Source of the DNA: Rhizorhabdus histidinilytica
GTDB taxonomy: Bacteria; Pseudomonadota; Alphaproteobacteria; Sphingomonadales; Sphingomonadaceae
Length of the DNA: 64,000 nucleotides
Assembly: GCF_900167915.1 (NCBI RefSeq)
Contig: NZ_FUYM01000013.1
Span: 40,170-104,169 of the forward strand
Direction: 5' to 3'
Shown: one piece after another, positions 50,348-58,238 of the stretch
Numbering within the stretch: the first letter of the stretch is position 1
Layout of the letters: each line of letters opens with the position of its first letter
Translations under genes and position numbers: made by a program
Notes under the pieces: model-generated
The model's database searches: none
Seen by the model: only the letters and a program-made list of their open reading frames with translations
What the model was told of the DNA's origin: nothing

Positions 50348-51543
50348 GCCGCCACCGCCCTGCCCCGCGTCGCCGCGTCGATTTCGGCCGGAGTCAGGCC
50401 GATCGCCGCCAGCACCTCGGCGTTGTCCGCGCCGACGTCGGGCGCGAAGGCGCGCGCGTCGACCGGCGTTGCGCTCATCCGCGCGAAGCTGTTGAGCAGC
50501 TTCAGCCGGCCCAGCTCGGGCCGATCAGGGTCGGCGAACTCGACGAAGGTCTGGTTGTGCACGGCCTGCGGGTCGCGCATGAACTGGTCGAGGTCGTTGA
50601 CCGGCGCGAAGGGGAGATCGTTGGCACGCGCCAGCTCGACGAAGGCTGCGACGGTCATCTGCCGGCACGCCTGGGCGATCTCCTGCATCAGTTCGGGCTG
50701 GTAGACGTTTCGTGCGCCGGGATCGGCGAAGCGCGGGTCCTTCCGGATCGCCTCCAGCCCGAAAATGTCGCAGGCGCCCTCGAAATGCCGGTCGGTCATC
50801 ACGAAGCCGATCACCCAGCCGTCGGACAGCTCGAACGGATTGTAGATGCTCTTCACCCATTGCACCGGCGGCGGCGCATCGAGGAAGGTGCGGGTATAGA
50901 AGAGCTCGGGCAGGATGAAGTTCGCATAGGCGTCCATCATCGAGATCTCGATCTTCTGCCCCGCTCCGCCCGCCTTGCGGTGGAGCAGCGCGGCGAGCAT
51001 CGCCATCACCGCCGAATAGGAGGATATCTTGTCGGCGACCGGCGACTTGATCGGCTGCGGCGGACCGTCGCCGCCCTGGTTCGGCATCAGCCCGACCAGC
51101 CCCTGGATCACCATGTCGTAGGAGGCCAACTCGGCATAGGGGCCGTCCGGCCCGAAGCCGGTCAGTCCCGCATAGACGATGTCGGGGTTGCGCGCGGCGA
51201 CCGCATCATAGTCGAGACCGAAGGCCTCGAGCACGTCGGGCCGGAAATTGGTGACGAGCGCGTCGGCGCCGTCGACCAGCTTGCGGGCGGCAGCGAGCCC
51301 CGCCGGGCTCTTGAGGTCGAGCGCGACGCACTTCTTGTTGCGGTTCCACTGGGCGAAGGCGGCCGACCGCCCCTCGAAGACCGGCGGAATCCCGCGCATG
51401 ATCTCCCCCTGCGGCGGCTCGATCTTGATCACCTCTGCCCCGAAATCGGCCAGCAACTGACCCGCCAGCGGCGCCGTCACCATCGTGCCCAGTTCGATCA
51501 CCCGGATACCCGAGCAGGCGCCGCCCCGCTGTATTGCCGCCAT
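50341..51543 (-). CDS. CaiB/BaiF family III CoA-transferase (2)
   Basis: Family III CoA-transferase of 400 residues with 'GIRVIELGTMVTAPLAGQLL', 'AEVIKIEPPQGEIMRGIPP', catalytic Asp143 in 'LASYDMVIQGLVGLM' and 'VNDLDQFMRDPQAVHNQ'. It is a full-length paralogue of the protein at 41839-43035 (roughly half the residues identical by eye), and the two bracket the ring-cleavage genes. ATG 51543 has GGAGCGAG upstream. First gene of the leftward set, divergent from an acyl-CoA ligase across a 347-bp region. Likely forms the CoA ester of the aromatic acid or of a side-chain product. Confidence 0.86.
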   Translation of the reverse strand: MAAIQRGGACSGIRVIELGTMVTAPLAGQLLADFGAEVIKIEPPQGEIMRGIPPVFEGRSAAFAQWNRNKKCVALDLKSPAGLAAARKLVDGADALVTNFRPDVLEAFGLDYDAVAARNPDIVYAGLTGFGPDGPYAELASYDMVIQGLVGLMPNQGGDGPPQPIKSPVADKISSYSAVMAMLAALLHRKAGGAGQKIEISMMDAYANFILPELFYTRTFLDAPPPVQWVKSIYNPFELSDGWVIGFVMTDRHFEGACDIFGLEAIRKDPRFADPGARNVYQPELMQEIAQACRQMTVAAFVELARANDLPFAPVNDLDQFMRDPQAVHNQTFVEFADPDRPELGRLKLLNSFARMSATPVDARAFAPDVGADNAEVLAAIGLTPAEIDAATRGRAVAAE

Positions 51544-51890
51544 CTCGCTCCGCTCCACTACCCCAGAATCACCATGCCGGCCGTGCCGAAAGCCCGCCGC
51601 CATGACTCTTTGGGAGAACGCAGGCGCGGACGCTGTCGACGGGTCCCGTCGGCCGACTGTTATCGGACGCATTCCAGCTTGGCAATATGTGTTTCATTCA
51701 TTCACATTAATATGGCGCACAACAAAGGCGCACATTGAAATGATTGTTTCAATTCGCTAGGAAGCGGCCGGCCACCCGCCTTGCAAGCCGCTCCGGCATG
51801 CTGCAAGGTGCGGGGCTGCGCCGTCGGCGAATGCCGCGGATTTCAGCCAAGGCCGGCGGCTAGATCGGCGTCGATCGAGAGGGTCTTCGA
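51544..51890. other. 347-bp divergent intergenic region with TTGAAA-N6-TTTCAA palindrome
   Basis: Contains the divergent promoters of the CoA-transferase and the acyl-CoA ligase. An AT-rich stretch (51685-51755) holds the palindrome TTGAAATGATTGTTTCAA at 51734-51751 and, 50 bp to the left, TGTTTCATTCATTCACATTA. GATTGTTTCA recalls the site at 44543. The remaining GC-rich sequence on either side shows no gene I can support. Confidence 0.45.
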
Positions 51891-53534
51891 ATGGACATTT
51901 CCGGGATCGCGATGGAAGATCGCAATCTGGTCCGGGTGATGGAGACTGCGTTGCGTGCGCGCCCGTCGCAGATCGCCATCCGCGATCCCGACCGCGCCCT
52001 TTCCTATATGGAGCTGTGGGACGAGGGCCTGCGGATCGCCGGCGGGCTGGGCCGACTGGGCGTCGGTCGTCAGCAGCCGATCCTGCTGATGCTAGACAAC
52101 CATGTCGACAATGGCCTGCTCTGGATGGGCATCGGCTTGAGCGCCCGGATCGAGGTATCGGTCAACACCGCCTATCGCGGCCAGATGCTGGCCTACATCA
52201 TCGCCGATTCGAAGGCGACGGTGGCGGTGGTCGAGGAACAATATCTCCCCCGGCTCGTCGAGATCGCCGCGGACATCCCCGCACTCCGCGCCGTCGTCGT
52301 CCGCCGCGGCGCCGACACCGACGATGACAGCCTCCGTCGCGCCGCACAGCTCTGGGAGGTCAGCGATTTCGCCGAGCTTTCCGCCGCCCCACCGGCATCG
52401 CCCGAGCCCGTCGCGCCCTGGGAGCTGTTCAGCTTCTCCTACACCTCGGGCACGACCGGGCGCTCCAAGGGGGTGCTGTGCCCACACGCCCACGCCTTCG
52501 GACAGGCGACCTCGGACGGGCTCGGCACCACGCTGCCCGGCGAAGTCCGCTTCGTGGTGCTGCCGCAATTTCACGCTGCCGGACGCTGGGGCGGGATCTA
52601 CAACGCACTGATCCACCAGGGTACGGCCCATGTCGCGCATGGCTTCAGCGCCTCGCGCTACTGGGAGCAGGCCCGTGCGGTCGACGCCCGCACCAGCCAG
52701 CTCGTCGGCACCATGGCCGAGTTCCTCCACCTCCAGCCCGAACGCGCCTCCGACCGCGAGCATGGGCTGCGCGAGATCTGCATCCTGCCGCTGCCACGCT
52801 TCTTCGCCGCCTGGCGCGAACGCTTCGGGGTTCGGCTGCTCACCGCCTATGGCTCGACCGAATCCGGCGCGATCATCTTCAACGCCGACGCGCGGTCGAA
52901 CAGCGTCGGCCGGCCCCGCGACGGCTACGACATCCGTATCTTCGACCCCAACGACATCGAGCTGCCACCGGGGGAGGTGGGCGAGGCCGTCGTCCGCCCG
53001 AACCAACCCTGGACCACCTCGATCGGCTATCTAGGCCGCGGCGAGGAGACCGCGGCGCTGTGGCGCAACGGCTGGCTGCACACCGGCGATGCGCTGTATC
53101 GCGACGAGGATGGCAATTTCTTCTTCGTCGACCGGCTCGACGACGCGATCCGCCGCCGCGGCGAGAACATCTCCTCGGTGGAGGTCGAGCTGCATGTCTG
53201 CGCCCATCCGGCGGTCGCCGAATGCGCCGCCGTGGCCGTGCCGAGCGAGTTCGCCGAGGACGAGATCAAGATCGCGGTGACGCTGCGGCCCGGAGAGAGC
53301 CTGTCCGAGCCGGCGCTGCTCGATTTCCTCGACGACACGATGCCGCGTTTCATGGTGCCGCGCTACGTCCACCTGCTCGCCGAGCTGCCCAAGACGGCGA
53401 CCTCCAAGGTCCGCAAGACCGAGATCCGCAAGGCCGGCGTCATCGGCTGCTGGGACCGGGCGACCGGCGCTTTCGTTACCGCCGGGGAGCAGAACGCGCC
53501 GCTCGCCCCCCATCATGGAAAGGAACCGGCATGA
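51891..53534 (+). CDS. AMP-dependent acyl-CoA ligase (2)
   Basis: ANL-family ligase of 547 residues. P-loop 'YTSGTTGRSKGV' near 184, 'YGSTESGAI' near 320, 'GWLHTGDALYRDEDGNF' near 394, hinge 'RLDDAIRRRGENISSVEVE', and catalytic Lys in 'KTATSKVRK' near 510. It has the look of the crotonobetaine/carnitine-CoA ligase branch ('FGVRLLTAYGSTE'). ATG 51891 with GAGAGGGT upstream. Its stop overlaps the Gal80-like gene start (ATGA), so the two are coupled. Acid substrate unknown. Confidence 0.88.
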   Translation: MDISGIAMEDRNLVRVMETALRARPSQIAIRDPDRALSYMELWDEGLRIAGGLGRLGVGRQQPILLMLDNHVDNGLLWMGIGLSARIEVSVNTAYRGQMLAYIIADSKATVAVVEEQYLPRLVEIAADIPALRAVVVRRGADTDDDSLRRAAQLWEVSDFAELSAAPPASPEPVAPWELFSFSYTSGTTGRSKGVLCPHAHAFGQATSDGLGTTLPGEVRFVVLPQFHAAGRWGGIYNALIHQGTAHVAHGFSASRYWEQARAVDARTSQLVGTMAEFLHLQPERASDREHGLREICILPLPRFFAAWRERFGVRLLTAYGSTESGAIIFNADARSNSVGRPRDGYDIRIFDPNDIELPPGEVGEAVVRPNQPWTTSIGYLGRGEETAALWRNGWLHTGDALYRDEDGNFFFVDRLDDAIRRRGENISSVEVELHVCAHPAVAECAAVAVPSEFAEDEIKIAVTLRPGESLSEPALLDFLDDTMPRFMVPRYVHLLAELPKTATSKVRKTEIRKAGVIGCWDRATGAFVTAGEQNAPLAPHHGKEPA

Positions 53535-54718
53535 AGCCATTGGGCGTAGGGCTGATCGGCGCCAATCCCGATCGCGGCTGGGCGATCAGCTCGCACCTGC
53601 CGGCGCTGCTCGACGGCGGCGCGGATGCCGACGTCCGGCTGGTGGCGGCGGGCACTTCGCGCCCCGAGACGGCGAAGCGGGCCGAGGAGAAATTCGGCGT
53701 GCCGGGCTATGCCGACTATCGCGACCTGATCCGCGATCCAGCGGTCGACATCGTCACCGTCTCGGTCAAGCTGCCGCTCCATCATCAGATCGTCTCGGCC
53801 GCGCTCGACGCGGGCAAGCATGTCTATTGCGAATGGCCGCTCGCCCGAACCCTGGACGAGGCCGAGGACCTCGCCGCTCGTGCGAAGGCGGCGGGCAGCC
53901 ACAGCATGATCGGCCTACAGTCGCGCGCCTCGCCCGCGCTCGACCGGCTCGCCTCGCTGATCCGCGACGGCTATGTCGGCGACATTCTCGGCGTGTCGGT
54001 GGTCGCCTCCGGCTTCGGCTGGGGCGGCGCGATCGACGCTGGCAACGCCTATCTGTTCGACGCCGCCAACGGCGCGACCCTGCTGACGATCACCGGTGGG
54101 CATCTCCTCGATGCCGTCGTCCGCGCCTGTGGCGAGATCGAGGCGGTGAGCGCCTATCTTCCCACCCGCCGGTCGCGCGTGGCGGTACTGCCGCCGGCGG
54201 AACTGGCGCGCTATCGAACGTTCGAGGCGGTGGTGGCCTTTCCCGAGGCGGGCGAGGCGCCGGCCGCGTCCGCCGACGTCATCAACGCGGCCGAAAGCTT
54301 CCGGCCAACCTCGCCCGACCAGGTCGCGATCACCGCGCGGCTCGCGGGCGGCGCGCCGCTCTCGGTCCATATCCGCGGCGGGTTGCAGCGCTCGACCGGC
54401 CTGATGATCGAAGTGATCGGCACCGAAGGCGAGCTGCGCCTGACCGGCCCGGCCGGGGTGATCCAGATGGTGCCGCTGGCGCTGTCGGGGGCCCGGGGCG
54501 CGACCCGCACGCTCGAGCCGATCGCCGTGGCGGAGGACCCGCGCGATGCGCTGGGTCCGATCTCGGCCAATCTGGCGCGGCTCTATGCCGCCTTCGCCCG
54601 CGATATCCGCGAAGGCACCCGCACCGTCGCCGATTTCGGCCTCGCCGCGCGCCACCAGCGGCTGATGGAAGCGATCCAGTCAGCCGGAGCCAGCGGCCGA
54701 TGGACCGCCGCAGCCTAA
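53531..54718 (+). CDS. Gal80-like Gfo/Idh/MocA family protein
   Basis: Rossmann-fold oxidoreductase-like protein of 395 residues. The N-terminal 'VGLIGANPDRGWAISSHLPA' has the GWAI..H.PA pattern of the fungal regulator Gal80. The canonical EKP motif with its catalytic Lys is EWP (Glu101-Trp102-Pro103) in 'YCEWPLART', again as in Gal80-like proteins. It therefore binds NAD(P) but may not be a conventional dehydrogenase. C-terminal domain 'GTEGELRLTGP' is typical of the family. Coupled to ligase 2; the next ligase follows after 110 bp. Confidence 0.8.
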   Translation: MKPLGVGLIGANPDRGWAISSHLPALLDGGADADVRLVAAGTSRPETAKRAEEKFGVPGYADYRDLIRDPAVDIVTVSVKLPLHHQIVSAALDAGKHVYCEWPLARTLDEAEDLAARAKAAGSHSMIGLQSRASPALDRLASLIRDGYVGDILGVSVVASGFGWGGAIDAGNAYLFDAANGATLLTITGGHLLDAVVRACGEIEAVSAYLPTRRSRVAVLPPAELARYRTFEAVVAFPEAGEAPAASADVINAAESFRPTSPDQVAITARLAGGAPLSVHIRGGLQRSTGLMIEVIGTEGELRLTGPAGVIQMVPLALSGARGATRTLEPIAVAEDPRDALGPISANLARLYAAFARDIREGTRTVADFGLAARHQRLMEAIQSAGASGRWTAAA

Positions 54719-54828
54719 TTTAAGACATTTGTTTTTTCTCGCTTGCGGATTCATGGCTTTGTTTTATTGTCGCGACGAAAGGGCAGCGCGACAGGCTCGC
54801 GCGCGCCAGAGAGAGCAGCGAGTAAGCC

Positions 54829-56367
54829 ATGCATCCGAGCATCCACGCGGTCGCGAACGGGGACAAGCCGGCCTTCATTACCGCCGAGACCGGCGAGATC
54901 GTCACCTATCGGCAGCTCGACCGGCGTTCCAACCAGGGCGCCCACCTCTTCCGAGAGGCGGGCCTCAGGACCGGCGACATGGTCGCGCTGTTCCTGACCA
55001 ACGGGCCGCGCTTCCTGGAAACGGTGTGGGCCGCGCAGCGCTCGGGGCTCCATTATGTCTGCATGCCGGTCCGGCTGACCGCCCCCGAGCTTCGCTACAT
55101 GCTCGAGGATGCAGGCGCCAAGGCGCTGGTATTCTCCGCCGCCCTTGCCGACACGGTCCGCGAGGCGGTCGACGGCCTCGGCGACCTGGCGCTGTTCGCC
55201 ACCGACGGCGAGGTCGGCTTCGCGCGGAGCTTCGAACGGGTCCGCGACGCGATGCCCGACACGCCGATCGCCGACGAGGCGCCGGGCCAGGACATGCTCT
55301 ACTCGTCGGGCACGACCGGCCACCCCAAGGGCATCAAGCGCCCCCGTCCGGTCGGCGGCATCGACGAGCCGACCCCGGTGACCAACCTCGCGCGCAGCCT
55401 CTACGGCATGGACGCGGACAGCATCTACCTCTGCCCCGCGCCGCTCTATCATTCGGCGCCGTTGCGCTATTCGATGTCGGTCAACCAACTCGGCGGCACC
55501 GTGATCGTGATGACGAAGTTCGATCCGGAGGAGGCGCTGCGGCTGATCGAGCGGTACCGCGTCACCCATGCGCAGTGGGTGCCGACCCATTTCGTTCGGA
55601 TGCTCAAGCTGCCCGAGGACGTCCGCAAGCGCTACGACCATTCGTCGCTGCGCAGCACCTTCCACGCCGCGGCCCCCTGCCCGGTCGAGATCAAGCAGGC
55701 GATGATCGACTGGTGGGGGCCGATCGTCCACGAATATTATTCGAGCACCGAGCTGAACGGCTTCACCGCCGCCACGGCGGAGGAATGGCTGGCCCACAAG
55801 GGCACGGTCGGCCGCGCGATCATCGGCGAGATCCGCATCTGCGACGAGAATGACGATCCGCTGCCGCCGCGCCGCGAGGGGATGGTCTATTTCGAGAAGG
55901 GCAACCCGATCGAATATCACAACGATCCCGAGAAGACCGCCGCGGCCTATAACCGCCATGGCTGGACCTCGGTGGGCGATATCGGCTGGGTCGACGAGGA
56001 GGGCTATCTCTACCTCACCGACCGGCAGAGCTTCATGATCATCTCGGGCGGGGTCAACATCTACCCGCAGGAGATCGAGAACCTGCTCGTCACCCACCCG
56101 CGCGTCGCCGATGCCGCGGTGATCGGCGCGCCCGATCCCGATCTCGGCGAGCGGGTGGTCGCGGTGGTGCAGCCGCTCGACTGGTCCGAGGCCGGCGACG
56201 CACTGGCCGCCGAGCTCAAGGCGTTCCTCCGCAAGGGTCTGAGCCCGGTGAAGATGCCCAAGCAGATCGAGTTCATGCGCGAGCTGCCGCGCCAGCCGAC
56301 CGGCAAATTGTTCAAGCGGCTGATCCGCGACCGTTTCCGCGAGGCCGCCGCCGCGCCGGCCGCCTGA
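54829..56367 (+). CDS. AMP-dependent acyl-CoA ligase (3)
   Basis: ANL-family ligase of 512 residues. 'MLYSSGTTGHPKGIKRPRP' near 155, 'EYYSSTELNGFTA' near 305, 'GWTSVGDIGWVDEEGYL' near 378, hinge 'DRQSFMIISGGVNIYPQEIE', catalytic Lys in 'QPTGKLFKR' near 495. The pattern resembles bile-acid or branched-acid CoA ligases of actinobacteria and sphingomonads (from memory). ATG 54829 is preceded by GAGAGCAGCGAG. Followed after 42 bases by acyl-CoA dehydrogenase 3, so activation and desaturation of one acid are coupled. Confidence 0.88.
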   Translation: MHPSIHAVANGDKPAFITAETGEIVTYRQLDRRSNQGAHLFREAGLRTGDMVALFLTNGPRFLETVWAAQRSGLHYVCMPVRLTAPELRYMLEDAGAKALVFSAALADTVREAVDGLGDLALFATDGEVGFARSFERVRDAMPDTPIADEAPGQDMLYSSGTTGHPKGIKRPRPVGGIDEPTPVTNLARSLYGMDADSIYLCPAPLYHSAPLRYSMSVNQLGGTVIVMTKFDPEEALRLIERYRVTHAQWVPTHFVRMLKLPEDVRKRYDHSSLRSTFHAAAPCPVEIKQAMIDWWGPIVHEYYSSTELNGFTAATAEEWLAHKGTVGRAIIGEIRICDENDDPLPPRREGMVYFEKGNPIEYHNDPEKTAAAYNRHGWTSVGDIGWVDEEGYLYLTDRQSFMIISGGVNIYPQEIENLLVTHPRVADAAVIGAPDPDLGERVVAVVQPLDWSEAGDALAAELKAFLRKGLSPVKMPKQIEFMRELPRQPTGKLFKRLIRDRFREAAAAPAA

Positions 56368-56409
56368 CCGACCTCGCGGCGGCGCGGCCGTCCGCTGCTG
56401 GAGAAACCG

Positions 56410-57552
56410 ATGCTCGACATGTCCGCCCGCTTCGCCTTCAACGAGGACCACGCGCTGTTCCGCGACAGCGTCCGCAAGATGCTGGAGCGGGAGTTGCTGC
56501 CCAACCTCGACCGCTTCGAGGAGGAAGGGATCGTCAGCCGCCAGTTCTGGCTGGCGTGCGGCGAAGCCGGCATGCTCTGCCCCAACGTCTCGCCCGACTA
56601 TGGCGGGCTGGGCCTCGATTTCGGCTATAATGCCGTGATCGACGAGGAACTGGCCTATGCGGGCTCCTCGGTGGGGGTCCCGCTCCAGAACGACATCACC
56701 GCCGAATATGTCCAGGCCTATGGATCGGAGGAGCAGAAACTCCGCTACCTGCCGAAGATGGTCAGCGGCGAATGCATCAGCGCGATCGCGATGACCGAGC
56801 CGGCGACGGGTTCGGACCTGCAGGCGATCCGGACGACGGCGCGGAAATCGGGCGACCGCTATGTCATCAACGGCGCCAAGACCTACGTCACCAACGGCCA
56901 GAACGCGGACGTGGTGATCGTCGCGGCGAAGACCGATCCCGGGCTCGGCGCGCGGGGACTCTCGCTGATCCTGGTCGACGCCGATACGCCTGGTTTCGCG
57001 CGCGGGCGCAATCTCGACAAGATCGGCCTGTGGTCGGCCGACACCTCCGAACTGTTCTTCAACGACGTCGAGGTACCGGTCGCCAACCGCCTCGGCGCGG
57101 AAGGATCGGGCTTCGCCTATCTGATGAACCAGTTGCCGCAGGAACGGCTGTCGATCGCCACCTCCGCCCAGGCTGCCGCGCAGCGCGCGTTCGACGAGGC
57201 GCTGGCCTTCGTCAAGGACCGCAAGGCGTTCGGTCAGCCGATCTTCGAGTTCCAGAACACCAAGTTCACCCTCGCCGACATGAAGAGCCAGTTGCAGGTG
57301 GGCTGGGCGCATCTCGACTGGGCGATCCGCCGCCACATCGCCGGCGCGCTGACCACCGCCGAGGCGTCGGCCGCCAAGCAATGGCACAGCGACATGCAGA
57401 ACCGCATCACCGACATGGCGCTGCAGCTCCATGGCGGCGCCGGCTACATGAACGAATATCTCATCGCCCGGCTGTGGCGCGACGCCCGCGTGACCCGCAT
57501 CTTCGGCGGCACCAACGAGATCATGAAGGAAGTCGTCAGCCGGTCGCTCTGA
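56410..57552 (+). CDS. Acyl-CoA dehydrogenase (3), long/branched-chain type
   Basis: FAD acyl-CoA dehydrogenase of 380 residues. FAD loop 'AIAMTEPATGSDLQAIRT', 'VINGAKTYVTNGQNADVVI', C-terminal 'VTRIFGGTNEIMKEV'. The usual C-terminal catalytic Glu is Gly ('FGGTNE'), so the base should be the Glu in 'LPQERLSIA', the isovaleryl/long-chain arrangement. That points to a bulky or branched acyl-CoA. Its stop overlaps the convergent isochorismatase-family gene by 17 bp. Same direction as ligase 3. Confidence 0.9.
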   Translation: MLDMSARFAFNEDHALFRDSVRKMLERELLPNLDRFEEEGIVSRQFWLACGEAGMLCPNVSPDYGGLGLDFGYNAVIDEELAYAGSSVGVPLQNDITAEYVQAYGSEEQKLRYLPKMVSGECISAIAMTEPATGSDLQAIRTTARKSGDRYVINGAKTYVTNGQNADVVIVAAKTDPGLGARGLSLILVDADTPGFARGRNLDKIGLWSADTSELFFNDVEVPVANRLGAEGSGFAYLMNQLPQERLSIATSAQAAAQRAFDEALAFVKDRKAFGQPIFEFQNTKFTLADMKSQLQVGWAHLDWAIRRHIAGALTTAEASAAKQWHSDMQNRITDMALQLHGGAGYMNEYLIARLWRDARVTRIFGGTNEIMKEVVSRSL

Positions 57553-58216
57553 GGGAGGTCAGCAGCGCCAATATCTCGTCCGCCGGCCTGACGTCGGCGA
57601 AGGCCATGCGGCTCATCGTCCGCAGCGTGGCCCGGTGCCCCTCCTCCGACCAGGTCGCATTGCCGTCCTCGGGAAAGAACACGCGATAGTTCATTTGCGC
57701 CGCGTCGCGCGCGGTGGACTCGCAGCAGCCGTCGGTGAGGCAACCCGAGATGATGAGCGTGTCGATGCCCCGCGCTTCGAGCGCCGCCGGCGCATCGCAG
57801 GTGCCGGGAATGAAGGCGCTGAGCCGGGTCTTGTCCATGACCAGATCGCCGGCGCCGAAATCGAGCTCCGGCCAGAGCGCATGGGTGGACGCCCCGCGCC
57901 GGAACGCCTCGGCCGACAGCGCCCGCTGCGCGGCGGGCATCAGCTCCTGGTAGGAGGTCCAGCGGTGGGGTTCATCGGGGTCGATCGTGTAGCGCAGGAA
58001 GAGGTTGAGCCCCCCGGCGGCGCGCACCGCCGCCGAGACGCGGTTGACCGCCGGGACGATCGCCCGCGCCGCCGCGACCTCGAACGGCGATCCGGGCTCC
58101 AGGAACCCGATCTGCAGATCGATCACCAGATGCGCGGCCTTCGGGCCGGCCAAGCGGGAGTAGCGCGGCCGCGGGCGGCTTCCCATCATCGCGCGGACCG
58201 GAACGGACTGGGTCAT
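57536..58216 (-). CDS. Isochorismatase-family cysteine hydrolase
   Basis: Cysteine hydrolase of the isochorismatase/nicotinamidase fold, 226 residues. Triad: Asp33 in 'HLVIDLQIGF', Lys129 in 'VMDKTRLSAF', Cys164 in 'GCLTDGCCESTARDA'. These enzymes hydrolyse amides, carbamates or enol ethers. ATG 58216 with GGAGAAG upstream excludes a longer in-frame start. Last gene of the TetR-led operon 60094 to 57536, overlapping the neighbouring gene tail to tail. Substrate unknown. Confidence 0.87.
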   Translation of the reverse strand: MTQSVPVRAMMGSRPRPRYSRLAGPKAAHLVIDLQIGFLEPGSPFEVAAARAIVPAVNRVSAAVRAAGGLNLFLRYTIDPDEPHRWTSYQELMPAAQRALSAEAFRRGASTHALWPELDFGAGDLVMDKTRLSAFIPGTCDAPAALEARGIDTLIISGCLTDGCCESTARDAAQMNYRVFFPEDGNATWSEEGHRATLRTMSRMAFADVRPADEILALLTSLRATG

Positions 58217-58238
58217 GGCGCTTCTCCGCCTGGGTCGG

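Noticed and set aside
54751..57432. An 893-codon open frame on the minus strand opposite ligase 3 and acyl-CoA dehydrogenase 3
   Set aside because: It is the mirror of two genes with complete catalytic motifs. Long antisense frames are expected from the strong G/C third-position bias; its translation is low-complexity and matches no family I recognise.
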